Source: Lachnospiraceae bacterium (lineage in GTDB: Bacteria; Bacillota; Clostridia; Lachnospirales; Lachnospiraceae). From it: a stretch of 16,315 nt of DNA. Location of the stretch: positions 1 to 16,315 of the forward strand of contig VSNE01000021.1 in the NCBI GenBank assembly GCA_009774155.1. The letters are read 5' to 3'. Every line of letters begins with the position of its first letter. Within the stretch, counting starts at the first letter, position 1. The position numbers and the translations under genes are program-made. Shown here piece after piece: positions 1 through 6,856 of this stretch. Below the pieces are notes generated by a model. That model ran no database searches. It worked only from the letters and a program-made list of their open reading frames with translations, and had not been told where the DNA came from.

Positions 1-290
1 CTCTGAAACCTGGCAGAATACTCGCAGGCTCTGTCAGCCTCATTAAGCGCATAATCGGTATCCATCTCAAATCCCGCATATCCGTTTTCTTTTATCAAAC
101 CCATTTTCCGGCCCGCCTTTGCCCCATGAAAATAAAAAGTATAGCTGCCTTCTTTCTCCTGAAAACCAAAGCTCAGCGGAACGATATACACCCTTCCGTG
201 ATCGTTTAATCCCAGCCTGCAGCAATGGCAGTTTGAAATAATCTCACGGATTTTGTCCTTGTCAGTCACTTCTCTGTCCTTTCTTCTCAT
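1..290 (-). CDS. Pyridoxamine 5'-phosphate oxidase-fold protein (NimA-like), partial
   Basis: This is the first 96 codons of a minus-strand gene whose 3' end lies beyond base 1. The N-terminus reads MRRKDREVTD, the typical opening of small clostridial flavin-nucleotide-binding proteins of the PPOX split-barrel fold (NimA-like, usually about 150-160 residues). Further family hallmarks are R25-L-G-L-N-D-H-G, the strand V34-Y-I-V-P-L-S-F-G, F52-Y-F-H-G-A-K-A-G-R-K (the usual flavin-phosphate-binding segment) and G73-F-E-M-D. Such proteins probably bind FMN or a related cofactor in the cytoplasm; the substrate is unknown. The ATG (288-290) overlaps the TGA of the upstream small gene as ATGA, so translation is probably coupled, with GGGGAGG about 11 bases upstream. 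C21, C23 and C24 form a local cysteine cluster. The fold assignment is firm; the reaction is not known. Confidence 0.85.
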   Translation of the reverse strand, partial: MRRKDREVTDKDKIREIISNCHCCRLGLNDHGRVYIVPLSFGFQEKEGSYTFYFHGAKAGRKMGLIKENGYAGFEMDTDYALNEADRACEYSARFQ

Positions 291-529
291 AATCCGCGCT
301 GCCTCCCCAGCTCTCTTAACTCCTCCAAAAGCTCTAAATCCGACTGCTGTACTTTGATATTGGACGTAACCGGATTCTGTCCCGGTTTCGTCACGGTAAT
401 CTCAACGATCGTTCCTTCTTCAATTCCGGGAGAAAAAACAGCATTTAAAAATGACATAAATTTAGGGTGATTGTCGGTAAATTTATTCTTTGCACTCATG
501 ATTTTCATAATAGACGCGGGATTTATCAT
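287..529 (-). CDS. Small conserved protein of unknown function (80 aa)
   Basis: An 80-residue protein beginning MINPASIMKIMSAKNKF and ending in a charged helix (LELLEELRELGRQRGL). I recognise it only as a type of short protein seen in Lachnospiraceae and know of no function. The N-terminal half looks helical, the middle (about residues 36-60: GTIVEITVTKPGQ...) looks like a beta hairpin, and the C-terminus is amphipathic. There is no signal peptide or membrane segment. AGGAGG at 536-541 lies 6 bases from the ATG at 529 and only 3 bases from a second ATG at 532, so 529 is preferred; the alternative adds one Met. It sits 15 bases after the MBL hydrolase stop and overlaps the downstream PPOX-fold gene by ATGA, so the three are probably one transcription unit. 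Confidence 0.75.
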   Translation of the reverse strand: MINPASIMKIMSAKNKFTDNHPKFMSFLNAVFSPGIEEGTIVEITVTKPGQNPVTSNIKVQQSDLELLEELRELGRQRGL

Positions 530-543
530 CATATTCCTCCTTC

Positions 544-1356
544 TTATATCTGAATCTCCATTCCTGTATAAAGCTGACATGCCTGGTCTGCAAGCTCCTC
601 CTTCAGAATTTCAAAAGCCCTGTCCCCTGTGCAGTGACCTGTATAAATTTTCTCAATGCCCGTCTTTCGGATGCGGTCTGCCAGGGCACGGACGCCCTCA
701 TCCGAAGTATGACAGAGATGAAAGCCTCCAATCAACGCATAGATCCTTTTTCCCGGATATGCCTTTGATACTTCTGTAATAATATTGTCGGCCCCGCTGT
801 GGGAACAGCTGTTAAAAATAACCAGTCCTTTCTCCGTATCCAGTACCAGACTATGCTCATGCCGAAAGAGATCCGGAAAATATTTTCCGTTCTGTTTTAT
901 ATAAAGATGATTTCTCTTTGCGTTTTCTTCCATATCACATCCCCTGTGGGGAAGCAGACGGACCCCTGGAATTATTTCATAGTCCCCGTCCACATAGATA
1001 ATTCTGTCCTTATACTTTTCCAGAAATCCTCTGTGTATCCCTATATATTTATGAAAAATCCATCTTTTTCCATAGCAGTTTTCCTTTGAGCCCTTTCTCA
1101 GATAAAAGGCTGCCTTTGTATTCTGCTCAAAAAATGCAGCCAGTCCGTCCGCATGGTCATAGTGAGCATGAGACAGGACGCCGAACTCCACCTGATTCAG
1201 CTTAAGCCCCAACTTTTCTGCGTTACGGGCAAATTTGTCAGACGCGCCGGTATCCAGCAGAATTGCATGCCCCTGATATTCAATATAAACAGACAGTCCC
1301 CACTCGGCAGCAAGAGAACTCTTTGTAAGATTGTCAATCAAAACAGTCGCTTTCAT
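544..1356 (-). CDS. MBL-fold metallo-hydrolase (DHPS-like subgroup)
   Basis: A 270-residue metallo-beta-lactamase-fold protein. Metal-ligand motifs are in order: H63-A-H65-Y-D67-H68, then S183-C-S-H186-S-G, then G210-G-F-H213, and H241 in TGHCTG. This ligand set and spacing match the cytoplasmic subgroup named after 7,8-dihydropterin-6-methyl-4-(beta-D-ribofuranosyl)-aminobenzene-5'-phosphate synthase. Most bacterial members have no proven substrate, so the name should not be read as a pathway claim. The length is normal for the group. It has its own promoter (1398-1425), 88 bases downstream of the gatB stop. The nearest strong ribosome-binding site, GGAGG at 1370-1374, is an unusually long 13 bases from this ATG; no better in-frame start is visible. 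It is followed closely by the small unknown protein and the PPOX-fold gene. Confidence 0.9.
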   Translation of the reverse strand: MKATVLIDNLTKSSLAAEWGLSVYIEYQGHAILLDTGASDKFARNAEKLGLKLNQVEFGVLSHAHYDHADGLAAFFEQNTKAAFYLRKGSKENCYGKRWIFHKYIGIHRGFLEKYKDRIIYVDGDYEIIPGVRLLPHRGCDMEENAKRNHLYIKQNGKYFPDLFRHEHSLVLDTEKGLVIFNSCSHSGADNIITEVSKAYPGKRIYALIGGFHLCHTSDEGVRALADRIRKTGIEKIYTGHCTGDRAFEILKEELADQACQLYTGMEIQI

Positions 1357-1397
1357 GATTGGTATAAATCCTCCGGTTTTCTGTATATCTGTCAGAT

Positions 1398-1425
1398 ATT
1401 ATACACGAATCAGAAGAATAAGCAA
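1398..1425 (-). promoter_or_regulatory. Sigma-A promoter for the MBL hydrolase unit
   Basis: Minus strand: -35 TTGCTT (1425-1420), 16-base spacer, -10 TATAAT (1403-1398, perfect consensus) preceded by TG. The predicted start of transcription is near 1391, about 35 bases before the MBL ATG. It lies in the 88-base gap after gatB, so the MBL unit can be expressed independently of the T-box operon. No terminator is visible between gatB and this promoter. Confidence 0.7.
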
Positions 1426-1444
1426 AGCCCTGCCGCCCGAACAA

Positions 1445-2875
1445 TCACAGTAATTCCTTTAATATCTGGTTCACCATTCCCGGGTCTGCTTTCCCTTTCA
1501 TAGCTTTCATTGTCTGTCCTACCAGAAAGCCGATGGCCTTTTCCTTTCCGTTATGATAATCCTCCACCGACTGCGGGTTGTCCGCAAGCACCTGTTCAAC
1601 AGCCTCTCGAAGGGCGCCTTCATCATTGACCGTTTTCAGCCCATGCTTCTCCACATACTGAAGGGGATCAATATCCTCCAGAAAAATTTTCTCAAAGACT
1701 TCCTTTGCCACAGAGCTGTTGATTGTGCCTGCTTCCGTCAATTGAATCAGCTTCGCCAGGTTTTCCGGGGAGAAACGAAGGTCGTCTGCCTCCATGCCGT
1801 ATTCTTTCATCAGGCGCATAGTCTCCACCATCAGCCAGTTGGAGACCTTCTTCGGCCTGCCGCATACAGCGGTCGCCTCTTCAAAAATATCCGCCATCCT
1901 CTTGGCGGAAGTAATAATCTCGGCATCATAGTCCGGCAGATCAAAATCTTTTTTATAGCGAATCAGCTTCTGGGTCCGCAGCTCCGGCTGACGGGCCTTG
2001 ATAGCAGCGAGCCATTCATCGCTGATAATAATCGGCGTCAGATCCGGCTCCGGAAAATAACGGTAGTCCTGAGCATCCTCTTTGGATCGCATTGTATAAG
2101 AAGCTTCTTTATTATCATCCCATCTTCTGGTCTCCTGGATAACCTGTCTTCCCATCTCCAAAAGCTCAATCTGGCGCTCCCGCTCCCCCTCTATGGCTCT
2201 TGCGATTGCCTTAAAGGAGTTTAGATTTTTCATCTCGGTACGCGTTCCGAATTTCTCTGCGCCGGTTTCCCGGACAGAAAGGTTCACATCCGCACGCATG
2301 GACCCCTCCTGAAGCTTACAGTCGGACGCGCCCAGATACTGGATAATCAGACGCAGCTTATCCAGATAGGCAATTACTTCGTCCGCATTCCTCATATCCG
2401 GCTCGGACACAATCTCGATCAGCGGCACGCCGCTTCGGTTAAAATCCACTAAAGAACAGTCTTCCCATTCGTCGTGAATCAGCTTGCCTGCATCCTCCTC
2501 CATATGAATCTCATGAATACCGATTTTCTTTGGCCCGGCCGATGTATCAATCTCCACATAGCCGTCGCGGCAGATTGGCTGGTATAGCTGGGAAATCTGA
2601 TAGTTCTGCGGATTGTCCGGATAAAAGTAGTTTTTCCTGTCAAATTTACAGCGCTGGTTAATCTTACAGTTGGTGGCAAGGCCCACCGCTGCCGCATATT
2701 CCACCGCCTGCTTATTCAATACCGGAAGGGAGCCTGGCATGCCGGTGCACACCGGACAGGTATGTGTATTGGGCGCACCTCCGAACTCGGTGCTACAGGA
2801 GCAGAAGATTTTTGTTTTGGTTGCAAGCTCCACATGAACCTCCAGGCCAATGACTGTCTCATATTGCTTACTCAT
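1445..2875 (-). CDS. gatB: Asp-tRNA(Asn)/Glu-tRNA(Gln) amidotransferase subunit B
   Basis: A full-length (476 aa) GatB, the kinase and tRNA-binding subunit of the GatCAB amidotransferase. It phosphorylates the side chain of Asp or Glu mischarged on tRNA(Asn) or tRNA(Gln), and ammonia released by GatA then amidates it. Family signatures: VIGLEVHVEL (8-17), H38-T-C-P-V-C-T-G-M-P-G, the stretch around 81-97 with YPDNPQNYQISQ, D144-F-N-R-S-G-V-P-L-I-E-I-V-S-E-P-D, and a helical YqeY-like C-terminal tail ending in MVNQILKELL. Cys25, Cys27, Cys40 and Cys43 (CxC...CxxC) are candidate zinc ligands. Its ATG overlaps the gatA TGA as ATGA, indicating translational coupling. It is the last gene of the aspS2-gatC-gatA-gatB operon. 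Confidence 0.98.
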   Translation of the reverse strand: MSKQYETVIGLEVHVELATKTKIFCSCSTEFGGAPNTHTCPVCTGMPGSLPVLNKQAVEYAAAVGLATNCKINQRCKFDRKNYFYPDNPQNYQISQLYQPICRDGYVEIDTSAGPKKIGIHEIHMEEDAGKLIHDEWEDCSLVDFNRSGVPLIEIVSEPDMRNADEVIAYLDKLRLIIQYLGASDCKLQEGSMRADVNLSVRETGAEKFGTRTEMKNLNSFKAIARAIEGERERQIELLEMGRQVIQETRRWDDNKEASYTMRSKEDAQDYRYFPEPDLTPIIISDEWLAAIKARQPELRTQKLIRYKKDFDLPDYDAEIITSAKRMADIFEEATAVCGRPKKVSNWLMVETMRLMKEYGMEADDLRFSPENLAKLIQLTEAGTINSSVAKEVFEKIFLEDIDPLQYVEKHGLKTVNDEGALREAVEQVLADNPQSVEDYHNGKEKAIGFLVGQTMKAMKGKADPGMVNQILKELL

Positions 2876-4368
2876 CTTCCATCGCTCCTTTCCTGTTTTC
2901 TGTCCTGTGCCTTGGCCGCAGGACAGCGCTCATAAATTCTGGATTGTTCAAAGGTGTATGCTGCGCGGATTATCTTATTCTCCTGAAAGCAGTCTCCGAT
3001 AAGCTGCATGCCTATGGGGAGCCCTCTGCTGTCCGCCCCGCAGGGTACTGTAATCCCCGGCAGACCTGCCAGATTCACGGAAATTGTATAAATATCGCCC
3101 AAATACATCTGAATCGGGTCGCCTAATGATTCTCCCAGCTTCGGCGCGGTCGTAGGCGACGCCGGAGCCAGAATTACATCATATTCTGCAAAGGCCCGGT
3201 CAAATGCCTGTTTAATCAGCGCCTTTGTCTTCAGCGCCTTAAGATAATAGGCATCATAGTAACCGGAACTGAGTACAAAGGAGCCCAGCATGATACGGCG
3301 CTTCACCTCCGGCCCGAAGCCTTCGCTTCTGGATTTTTTATACATATTGTGAAGCCCCGTATATGTCCCTGTCCGGTATCCGTATTTGACCCCGTCAAAG
3401 CGCGCCAGATTGGAGCTGGCCTCTGCAGACGCGATAATGTAGTAAGCCGGAATCGCATATTCTACAAGACTCAGGTCAAATTCCTCCACGACAGCGCCTT
3501 TTTCTTCCAAAAGCTTTGCTGCCTTTAAGATACTCTCTTTTACCTCCGTATCCAGCCCTTTCCCAAAATAATCCTTTGGGATTCCAATGCGAAGCCCCCT
3601 TACATCCTCTGTAAGAGCAGAGGTAAAATCATAGGATTCCCTCTTCACGGAGGTACTGTCCTTGGGGTCATAGGACGCAATCGCTTCCAAAACCGCCGCG
3701 CAATCCGTCACATCCTTTGCCACGGGCCCTATCTGATCCAGAGAAGAGCCATAGGCAACCAGCCCATAGCGGGAAACGGTTCCGTAGGTGGGTTTGATGC
3801 CGGTTACCCCGCAGAAGGAGCTGGGCTGGCGGATGGAACCGCCTGTATCGGAGCCAAGGGCAAAAGCGCATTCCTCTAAAGCCACCGCCGCACAGCTTCC
3901 TCCCGAGGACCCGCCCGGCACATGTTCTGCATTCCATGGATTCCTGGTCGGCCCGAAAAACGAAGTTTCCGTTGTGCTTCCCATGGCAAATTCATCCATA
4001 TTCGTCTTTCCGATAACAACTGCGCCTGCTTTTTCCAGGTTCAGCACTGCCTCGGCTGTATAAGCCGGTTTAAAATTATATAAGATCTTCGAGCTGCATG
4101 TGGTCAGCATGCCTTCGGTACACATGTTGTCCTTGACGGCCGCCGGCACTCCCGCCAAGGGACCTGCCAGCTCCCCTGTCTCAATTTTTTTCTGTACCTC
4201 CTCTGCCTTTTTTAAGGCGCTCTCTTCATCTACTGTCACATAGCAGTTGAATTCACCGTCCACCCTTTTAATCTGCTCAAGCGCCGCCTTGACAGCATCC
4301 ACGGCAGTTACTTCACCGGCTTTGATCTTCTTACTCAGTTCCACGGCAGTCAGACTCATTATATTCAT
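2872..4368 (-). CDS. gatA: Asp-tRNA(Asn)/Glu-tRNA(Gln) amidotransferase subunit A
   Basis: A 498-residue amidase-signature enzyme, the glutaminase subunit of GatCAB. It hydrolyses glutamine and channels ammonia to GatB. The catalytic Ser-cisSer-Lys triad is intact: Lys79 (AAVKDN), Ser154 (PGGSSGGS) and Ser178 (TGGSIRQP), the numbering I remember for staphylococcal GatA. The C-terminal part carries the expected AGLPGITVPCG and GLPIGMQLIG segments. The start chosen is the ATG at 4368, 12 bases after the gatC stop, with a GGGGG tract 7 bases upstream; the ATG three codons later is also possible. The last 20 or so residues are a charged tail that varies in the family. It overlaps gatB by 4 bases. 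Confidence 0.98.
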   Translation of the reverse strand: MNIMSLTAVELSKKIKAGEVTAVDAVKAALEQIKRVDGEFNCYVTVDEESALKKAEEVQKKIETGELAGPLAGVPAAVKDNMCTEGMLTTCSSKILYNFKPAYTAEAVLNLEKAGAVVIGKTNMDEFAMGSTTETSFFGPTRNPWNAEHVPGGSSGGSCAAVALEECAFALGSDTGGSIRQPSSFCGVTGIKPTYGTVSRYGLVAYGSSLDQIGPVAKDVTDCAAVLEAIASYDPKDSTSVKRESYDFTSALTEDVRGLRIGIPKDYFGKGLDTEVKESILKAAKLLEEKGAVVEEFDLSLVEYAIPAYYIIASAEASSNLARFDGVKYGYRTGTYTGLHNMYKKSRSEGFGPEVKRRIMLGSFVLSSGYYDAYYLKALKTKALIKQAFDRAFAEYDVILAPASPTTAPKLGESLGDPIQMYLGDIYTISVNLAGLPGITVPCGADSRGLPIGMQLIGDCFQENKIIRAAYTFEQSRIYERCPAAKAQDRKQERSDGR

Positions 4369-4380
4369 GTCTCCGCCCCC

Positions 4381-4674
4381 CTATTCTACGGTCTTCGGCA
4401 CTTTAAACGCGCCGTCCTTTTCCTCCGGTGCGTTGGCCAGGATTTTATCTCTCTCATCGCCGTTTGCCACGATATCCTCACGGAATACATTGTATACCGG
4501 AAACACATGGGACATAGGCTCCACTCCCTCTGTGTCCAGATTGTTCAGCATATCAATGTAATCCAGCATATTTCCCATATCCTTTTTTGCCTGCTCTCTT
4601 TCCTCAGGGGAAAGCTCCAGCTTTGCAAGGATTCCTACATATTCAATCGTCTCATCCGAAATCATGTTTGTCAT
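4381..4674 (-). CDS. gatC: Asp-tRNA(Asn)/Glu-tRNA(Gln) amidotransferase subunit C
   Basis: A 97-residue GatC, the small helical strap that wraps around GatA and contacts GatB, needed for assembly of the complex. The family pattern is visible: I-D/S-E-x-I-E-Y-V-x-x-L-A-K-L-E-L (5-20), M33-x-x-M-L-D-Y-I-D-M-L-N-N-L-D-T-E-G-V-E-P-M, then R64-E-D and the basic end KDGAFKVPKTVE, which normally docks into GatA. AAGGAGG is 10 bases upstream of the ATG and overlaps the aspS2 stop region; the intergenic gap is only 16 bases. Confidence 0.97.
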   Translation of the reverse strand: MTNMISDETIEYVGILAKLELSPEEREQAKKDMGNMLDYIDMLNNLDTEGVEPMSHVFPVYNVFREDIVANGDERDKILANAPEEKDGAFKVPKTVE

Positions 4675-4690
4675 CGTCTAATATCCTCCT

Positions 4691-6022
4691 TTACGGCTCC
4701 AGTCGTGATAAATCTCTTGGATACAGCGTTGTCTCACGGACATTGTCCTCTCCCGTCAGTTTCATAGTCAGACGTTCCAGTCCGATTCCCAGCCCTCCGT
4801 GGGGCGGCATACCGTAACGGAAGGTATTCAGATACTGCTCCAGCCCTTCCTCCTCCATGCCCTTTGCCGCGATTTTGTCCACCAGAGTCTGATAATCGTG
4901 GATACGCTGTCCGCCGGTCGTAATCTCCAGACCATGATATAGAAGGTCAAAGCTCAAAGTAAAACGAGGATCTTCCGGGTCATCCATCGCATAGAACGGA
5001 CGCTTTTTTGACGGATAATGGGTGACAAATACAAAATCCGCCCCATACTCTTCTTTAAAGTACTGCCCGATCAAGGCTTCCTCCTCCGGCTCCAAATCAA
5101 ATGGATTGCGGATTTTCCGATTGTATTTCTCCGACGCCAGCTCCTTTGCCCTGTCAAAACGCACCGCCGGAATCCGCTCTGTCTTTGGAAGAGTAATATT
5201 CAGAATTTCCAGCTCTTTTGCATACTCTTTTCCCAGAAGGCGCATGGCGTATTGTAAAAATCCGGTCTCCATCGCCATAATGTCCTCAAAGCCGTCAATA
5301 TAGCCCATCTCAAAATCCAGGGACGTGTATTCGTTCAAATGCCTCTTTGTGTTGTGCTTCTCTGCACGGAATACCGGAGCAGTCTCAAAAACGCGATCGA
5401 ATACGCCGACCATCATTTGTTTATATAGCTGCGGAGACTGCTGAAGCACTGCCGGCCGATGGAAATAATCCAGCTTGAAAAGATTTGCACCGCCCTCCGC
5501 ACTTTTTGCGCCAATCTTCGGCGTATGGATCTCTGTAAATCCTTCCGAATACAAAAACTCCCGAAAGCCCCTTACAATTCCTTCCTGAAGCTTGAACTTC
5601 GCACGCTCCCTCACATTTCTTAAAGATATGGAACGCATATTCAGCTTTGCATCCAGAGAAGTATTCAGCTTCCACTTGGAGATCGCCAGCGGCATCGGCG
5701 CGGACGGCTGTGAAAGAATCTTCACACCCGTCATACGAATCTCAATCCCGCCCGGAGCACGTTCTTCCTCCTCCAATACGCCTTCCGCCTCTATGGCTGC
5801 CGCTTCTTTCAAATCCTTAAGCTCAAACCCCGCTGTGCCTTCCTCATAGACGCACTGAAGCAGTCCGTCCCTTTTTCTCAGAATCACAAAGGCCACATCG
5901 CCCATATGTCGGATTGTATGGATGGCTCCATTCACCTTCACGCTCTGTCCGATAAGCGCTTTGTCAAGCAGTTCTCCAAGCTCCAGAGTGTCCGCTTTTT
6001 TTACTCCGGTCATAAAATCCAT
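4691..6022 (-). CDS. aspS2: Aspartate--tRNA(Asp/Asn) ligase, archaeal-type, probably non-discriminating
   Basis: A 443-residue class IIb synthetase that charges tRNA(Asp) and, if non-discriminating, also tRNA(Asn) with aspartate. It lacks the large GAD insertion that makes ordinary bacterial AspRS about 590 residues, so it is the archaeal/eukaryal type. An N-terminal OB anticodon-binding domain spans about 27-100. The catalytic core has QSPQLYKQ (195-202), motif 2 FRAEKHNTKRHLNE (218-231) and motif 3 GLGIGLERL (410-418). In the OB fold, His35 and Pro90 sit where, by my recollection, discriminating archaeal enzymes have Trp and Lys; His/Pro is the pair associated with non-discriminating enzymes. 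Linkage to gatCAB and an Asn-type T-box supports that reading. The ATG has AGGAGG 8 bases upstream. Confidence 0.95.
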   Translation of the reverse strand: MDFMTGVKKADTLELGELLDKALIGQSVKVNGAIHTIRHMGDVAFVILRKRDGLLQCVYEEGTAGFELKDLKEAAAIEAEGVLEEEERAPGGIEIRMTGVKILSQPSAPMPLAISKWKLNTSLDAKLNMRSISLRNVRERAKFKLQEGIVRGFREFLYSEGFTEIHTPKIGAKSAEGGANLFKLDYFHRPAVLQQSPQLYKQMMVGVFDRVFETAPVFRAEKHNTKRHLNEYTSLDFEMGYIDGFEDIMAMETGFLQYAMRLLGKEYAKELEILNITLPKTERIPAVRFDRAKELASEKYNRKIRNPFDLEPEEEALIGQYFKEEYGADFVFVTHYPSKKRPFYAMDDPEDPRFTLSFDLLYHGLEITTGGQRIHDYQTLVDKIAAKGMEEEGLEQYLNTFRYGMPPHGGLGIGLERLTMKLTGEDNVRETTLYPRDLSRLEP

Positions 6023-6082
6023 TTTTCATTCCTCCTGTTCTGTTTCCGGGACGCGGCTGTGAGAAGCCCTCTCTGTACTGAT

Positions 6083-6125
6083 AAAAAAATCCCGTCCCGG
6101 AATTTTTAACATTCCGGGACGGGAT
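6083..6125 (-). terminator. Intrinsic terminator of the T-box leader
   Basis: Minus strand: a 15-bp perfect stem, ATCCCGTCCCGGAAT (6125-6111) and ATTCCGGGACGGGAT (6103-6089), with loop GTTAAAA, running directly into a tract of seven T (6089-6083). It lies just after the antiterminator element, and its 5' arm is close enough to compete with it. It ends about 60 bases before the aspS2 ATG. This is the off state of the riboswitch. Confidence 0.96.
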
Positions 6126-6362
6126 ATATCATTCGATTCCCGCGGTACCACCCGCATTGAGTCCTGTCATTTTAAAACGCTGACAGTCCCCCTCTCTTCT
6201 GCATATAACGTGTGCCACGGGCTGACCTACTCTTCCTTTCAGACAGCCGGCTCCCAGGTGTTCCCTTCATCTGCTCTTCCCAATGGCGCTCTCAGTCGGC
6301 GACGCCATATTCCTGTCAGCCTCTGCAGACAAGAGTCCTGTTCTCTGCCTTTGATTTATATG
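6083..6362 (-). promoter_or_regulatory. T-box riboswitch controlling aspS2-gatCAB
   Basis: A complete T-box leader, read on the minus strand. Stem I: AGGCAG (6350-6345) pairs with CTGTCT (6246-6241); the GA-rich AGAGA follows at 6346-6342; CAGG (6340-6337) pairs with CCTG (6258-6255); TCTGC (6329-6325) pairs with GCAGA (6274-6270); an apical helix ATGGCG (6309-6304) pairs with CGCCAT (6288-6283). The 3' strand of the specifier loop reads GGGAACA, placing AAC (6262-6260, Asn) before a purine, overlapped by GAA (6263-6261, Glu). A stem II-like AGTAGG follows at 6231-6226. Stem III is CTGTCA (6186-6181) with TGACAG (6169-6164). The T-box proper AATGCGGGTGGTACCGCG is at 6158-6141, with UGGU at 6150-6147 to pair with the tRNA acceptor end. 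Uncharged tRNA should stabilise the antiterminator and switch the operon on. Confidence 0.96.
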
Positions 6363-6368
6363 AACCTT

Positions 6369-6397
6369 ATGCTAGCACATCTTCCATTCAAATGCAA
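6369..6397 (-). promoter_or_regulatory. Sigma-A promoter for the T-box operon
   Basis: Minus strand: -35 TTGCAT (6397-6392), 17-base spacer, extended -10 TGC-TAGCAT (6374-6369). The predicted start of transcription, near 6362, is about 12 bases before stem I of the T-box, which fits the leader's expected 5' end. The -10 hexamer is weak (4 of 6), compensated by the TG extension. The 415-base gene-free stretch 6023-6437 is fully explained by this promoter, the T-box, its terminator and the aspS2 ribosome-binding site. Confidence 0.65.
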
Positions 6398-6437
6398 CTT
6401 TAAAATTTATGGATTTTTCGGCATTCTGCCCCAATAT

Positions 6438-6833
6438 TTACGGACGCTTCAGATCCTTCCTAATCTGTGTTGAGCTGATTTCCGGCGTTCTCGGAAGATA
6501 CAGAACCTCTGCGCCTTCCTCCTCCAGAAAGTCAAATTTTCCCGCCCAGTCATCTCCCATAACAAAGGTATCAATATGATATTCGTGAATATCCGTCCTC
6601 TTCTGTTCCCAGCAGGTCTCCGGAATTACCAGATCCACATACCGGATCGCCTCCAGAAGCATCCTGCGTTCCTCGTAGGAAAAATAGCATCTCTTCTGCT
6701 TTTCCTTCCAGTTAAATTCATCGGTGGACAGCGCCACAACCAGGTAATCTCCCTGTGCCCTTGCACGCCGGAGCAGATTGATGTGTCCGTAATGCAGCAA
6801 ATCAAATGTTCCGTAAGTAATCACTCTCTTCAT
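6438..6833 (-). CDS. tagD: TagD-like glycerol-3-phosphate cytidylyltransferase
   Basis: A 131-residue cytidylyltransferase, the usual size of TagD/GCT, which makes CDP-glycerol from CTP and sn-glycerol 3-phosphate for teichoic-acid-type polymers. Visible signatures: YGTFDLLHYGHINLL (7-21) with the HxGH nucleotide-binding motif H14-Y-G-H17, the TD at 37-38, the W74-E-Q-K segment, G93-D-D, and RTPEISSTQIR (115-125) in the place of the canonical RTEGISTT. That last motif deviates at two or three positions, so a related alcohol-phosphate substrate is possible. AAAGGA precedes the ATG by about 7 bases. It follows the large membrane protein by 23 bases and is the last gene of the dapF unit. No CDP-glycerol phosphotransferase is in the window. 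Confidence 0.88.
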   Translation of the reverse strand: MKRVITYGTFDLLHYGHINLLRRARAQGDYLVVALSTDEFNWKEKQKRCYFSYEERRMLLEAIRYVDLVIPETCWEQKRTDIHEYHIDTFVMGDDWAGKFDFLEEEGAEVLYLPRTPEISSTQIRKDLKRP

Positions 6834-6856
6834 ATCGTTTTCCTTTCCCTTGTATC

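Noticed and set aside
1553..2224. A 223-codon open frame on the plus strand opposite gatB
   Set aside because: It is antisense to a highly conserved gene, has no ribosome-binding site or recognisable protein motif, and follows from codon bias of the real gene.
6415..6437. Possible terminator after tagD (GGCA-GAA-TGCC followed by GAAAAATCC)
   Set aside because: The stem has only 4 bp with a 3-base loop, and there is no T-run on the minus strand.
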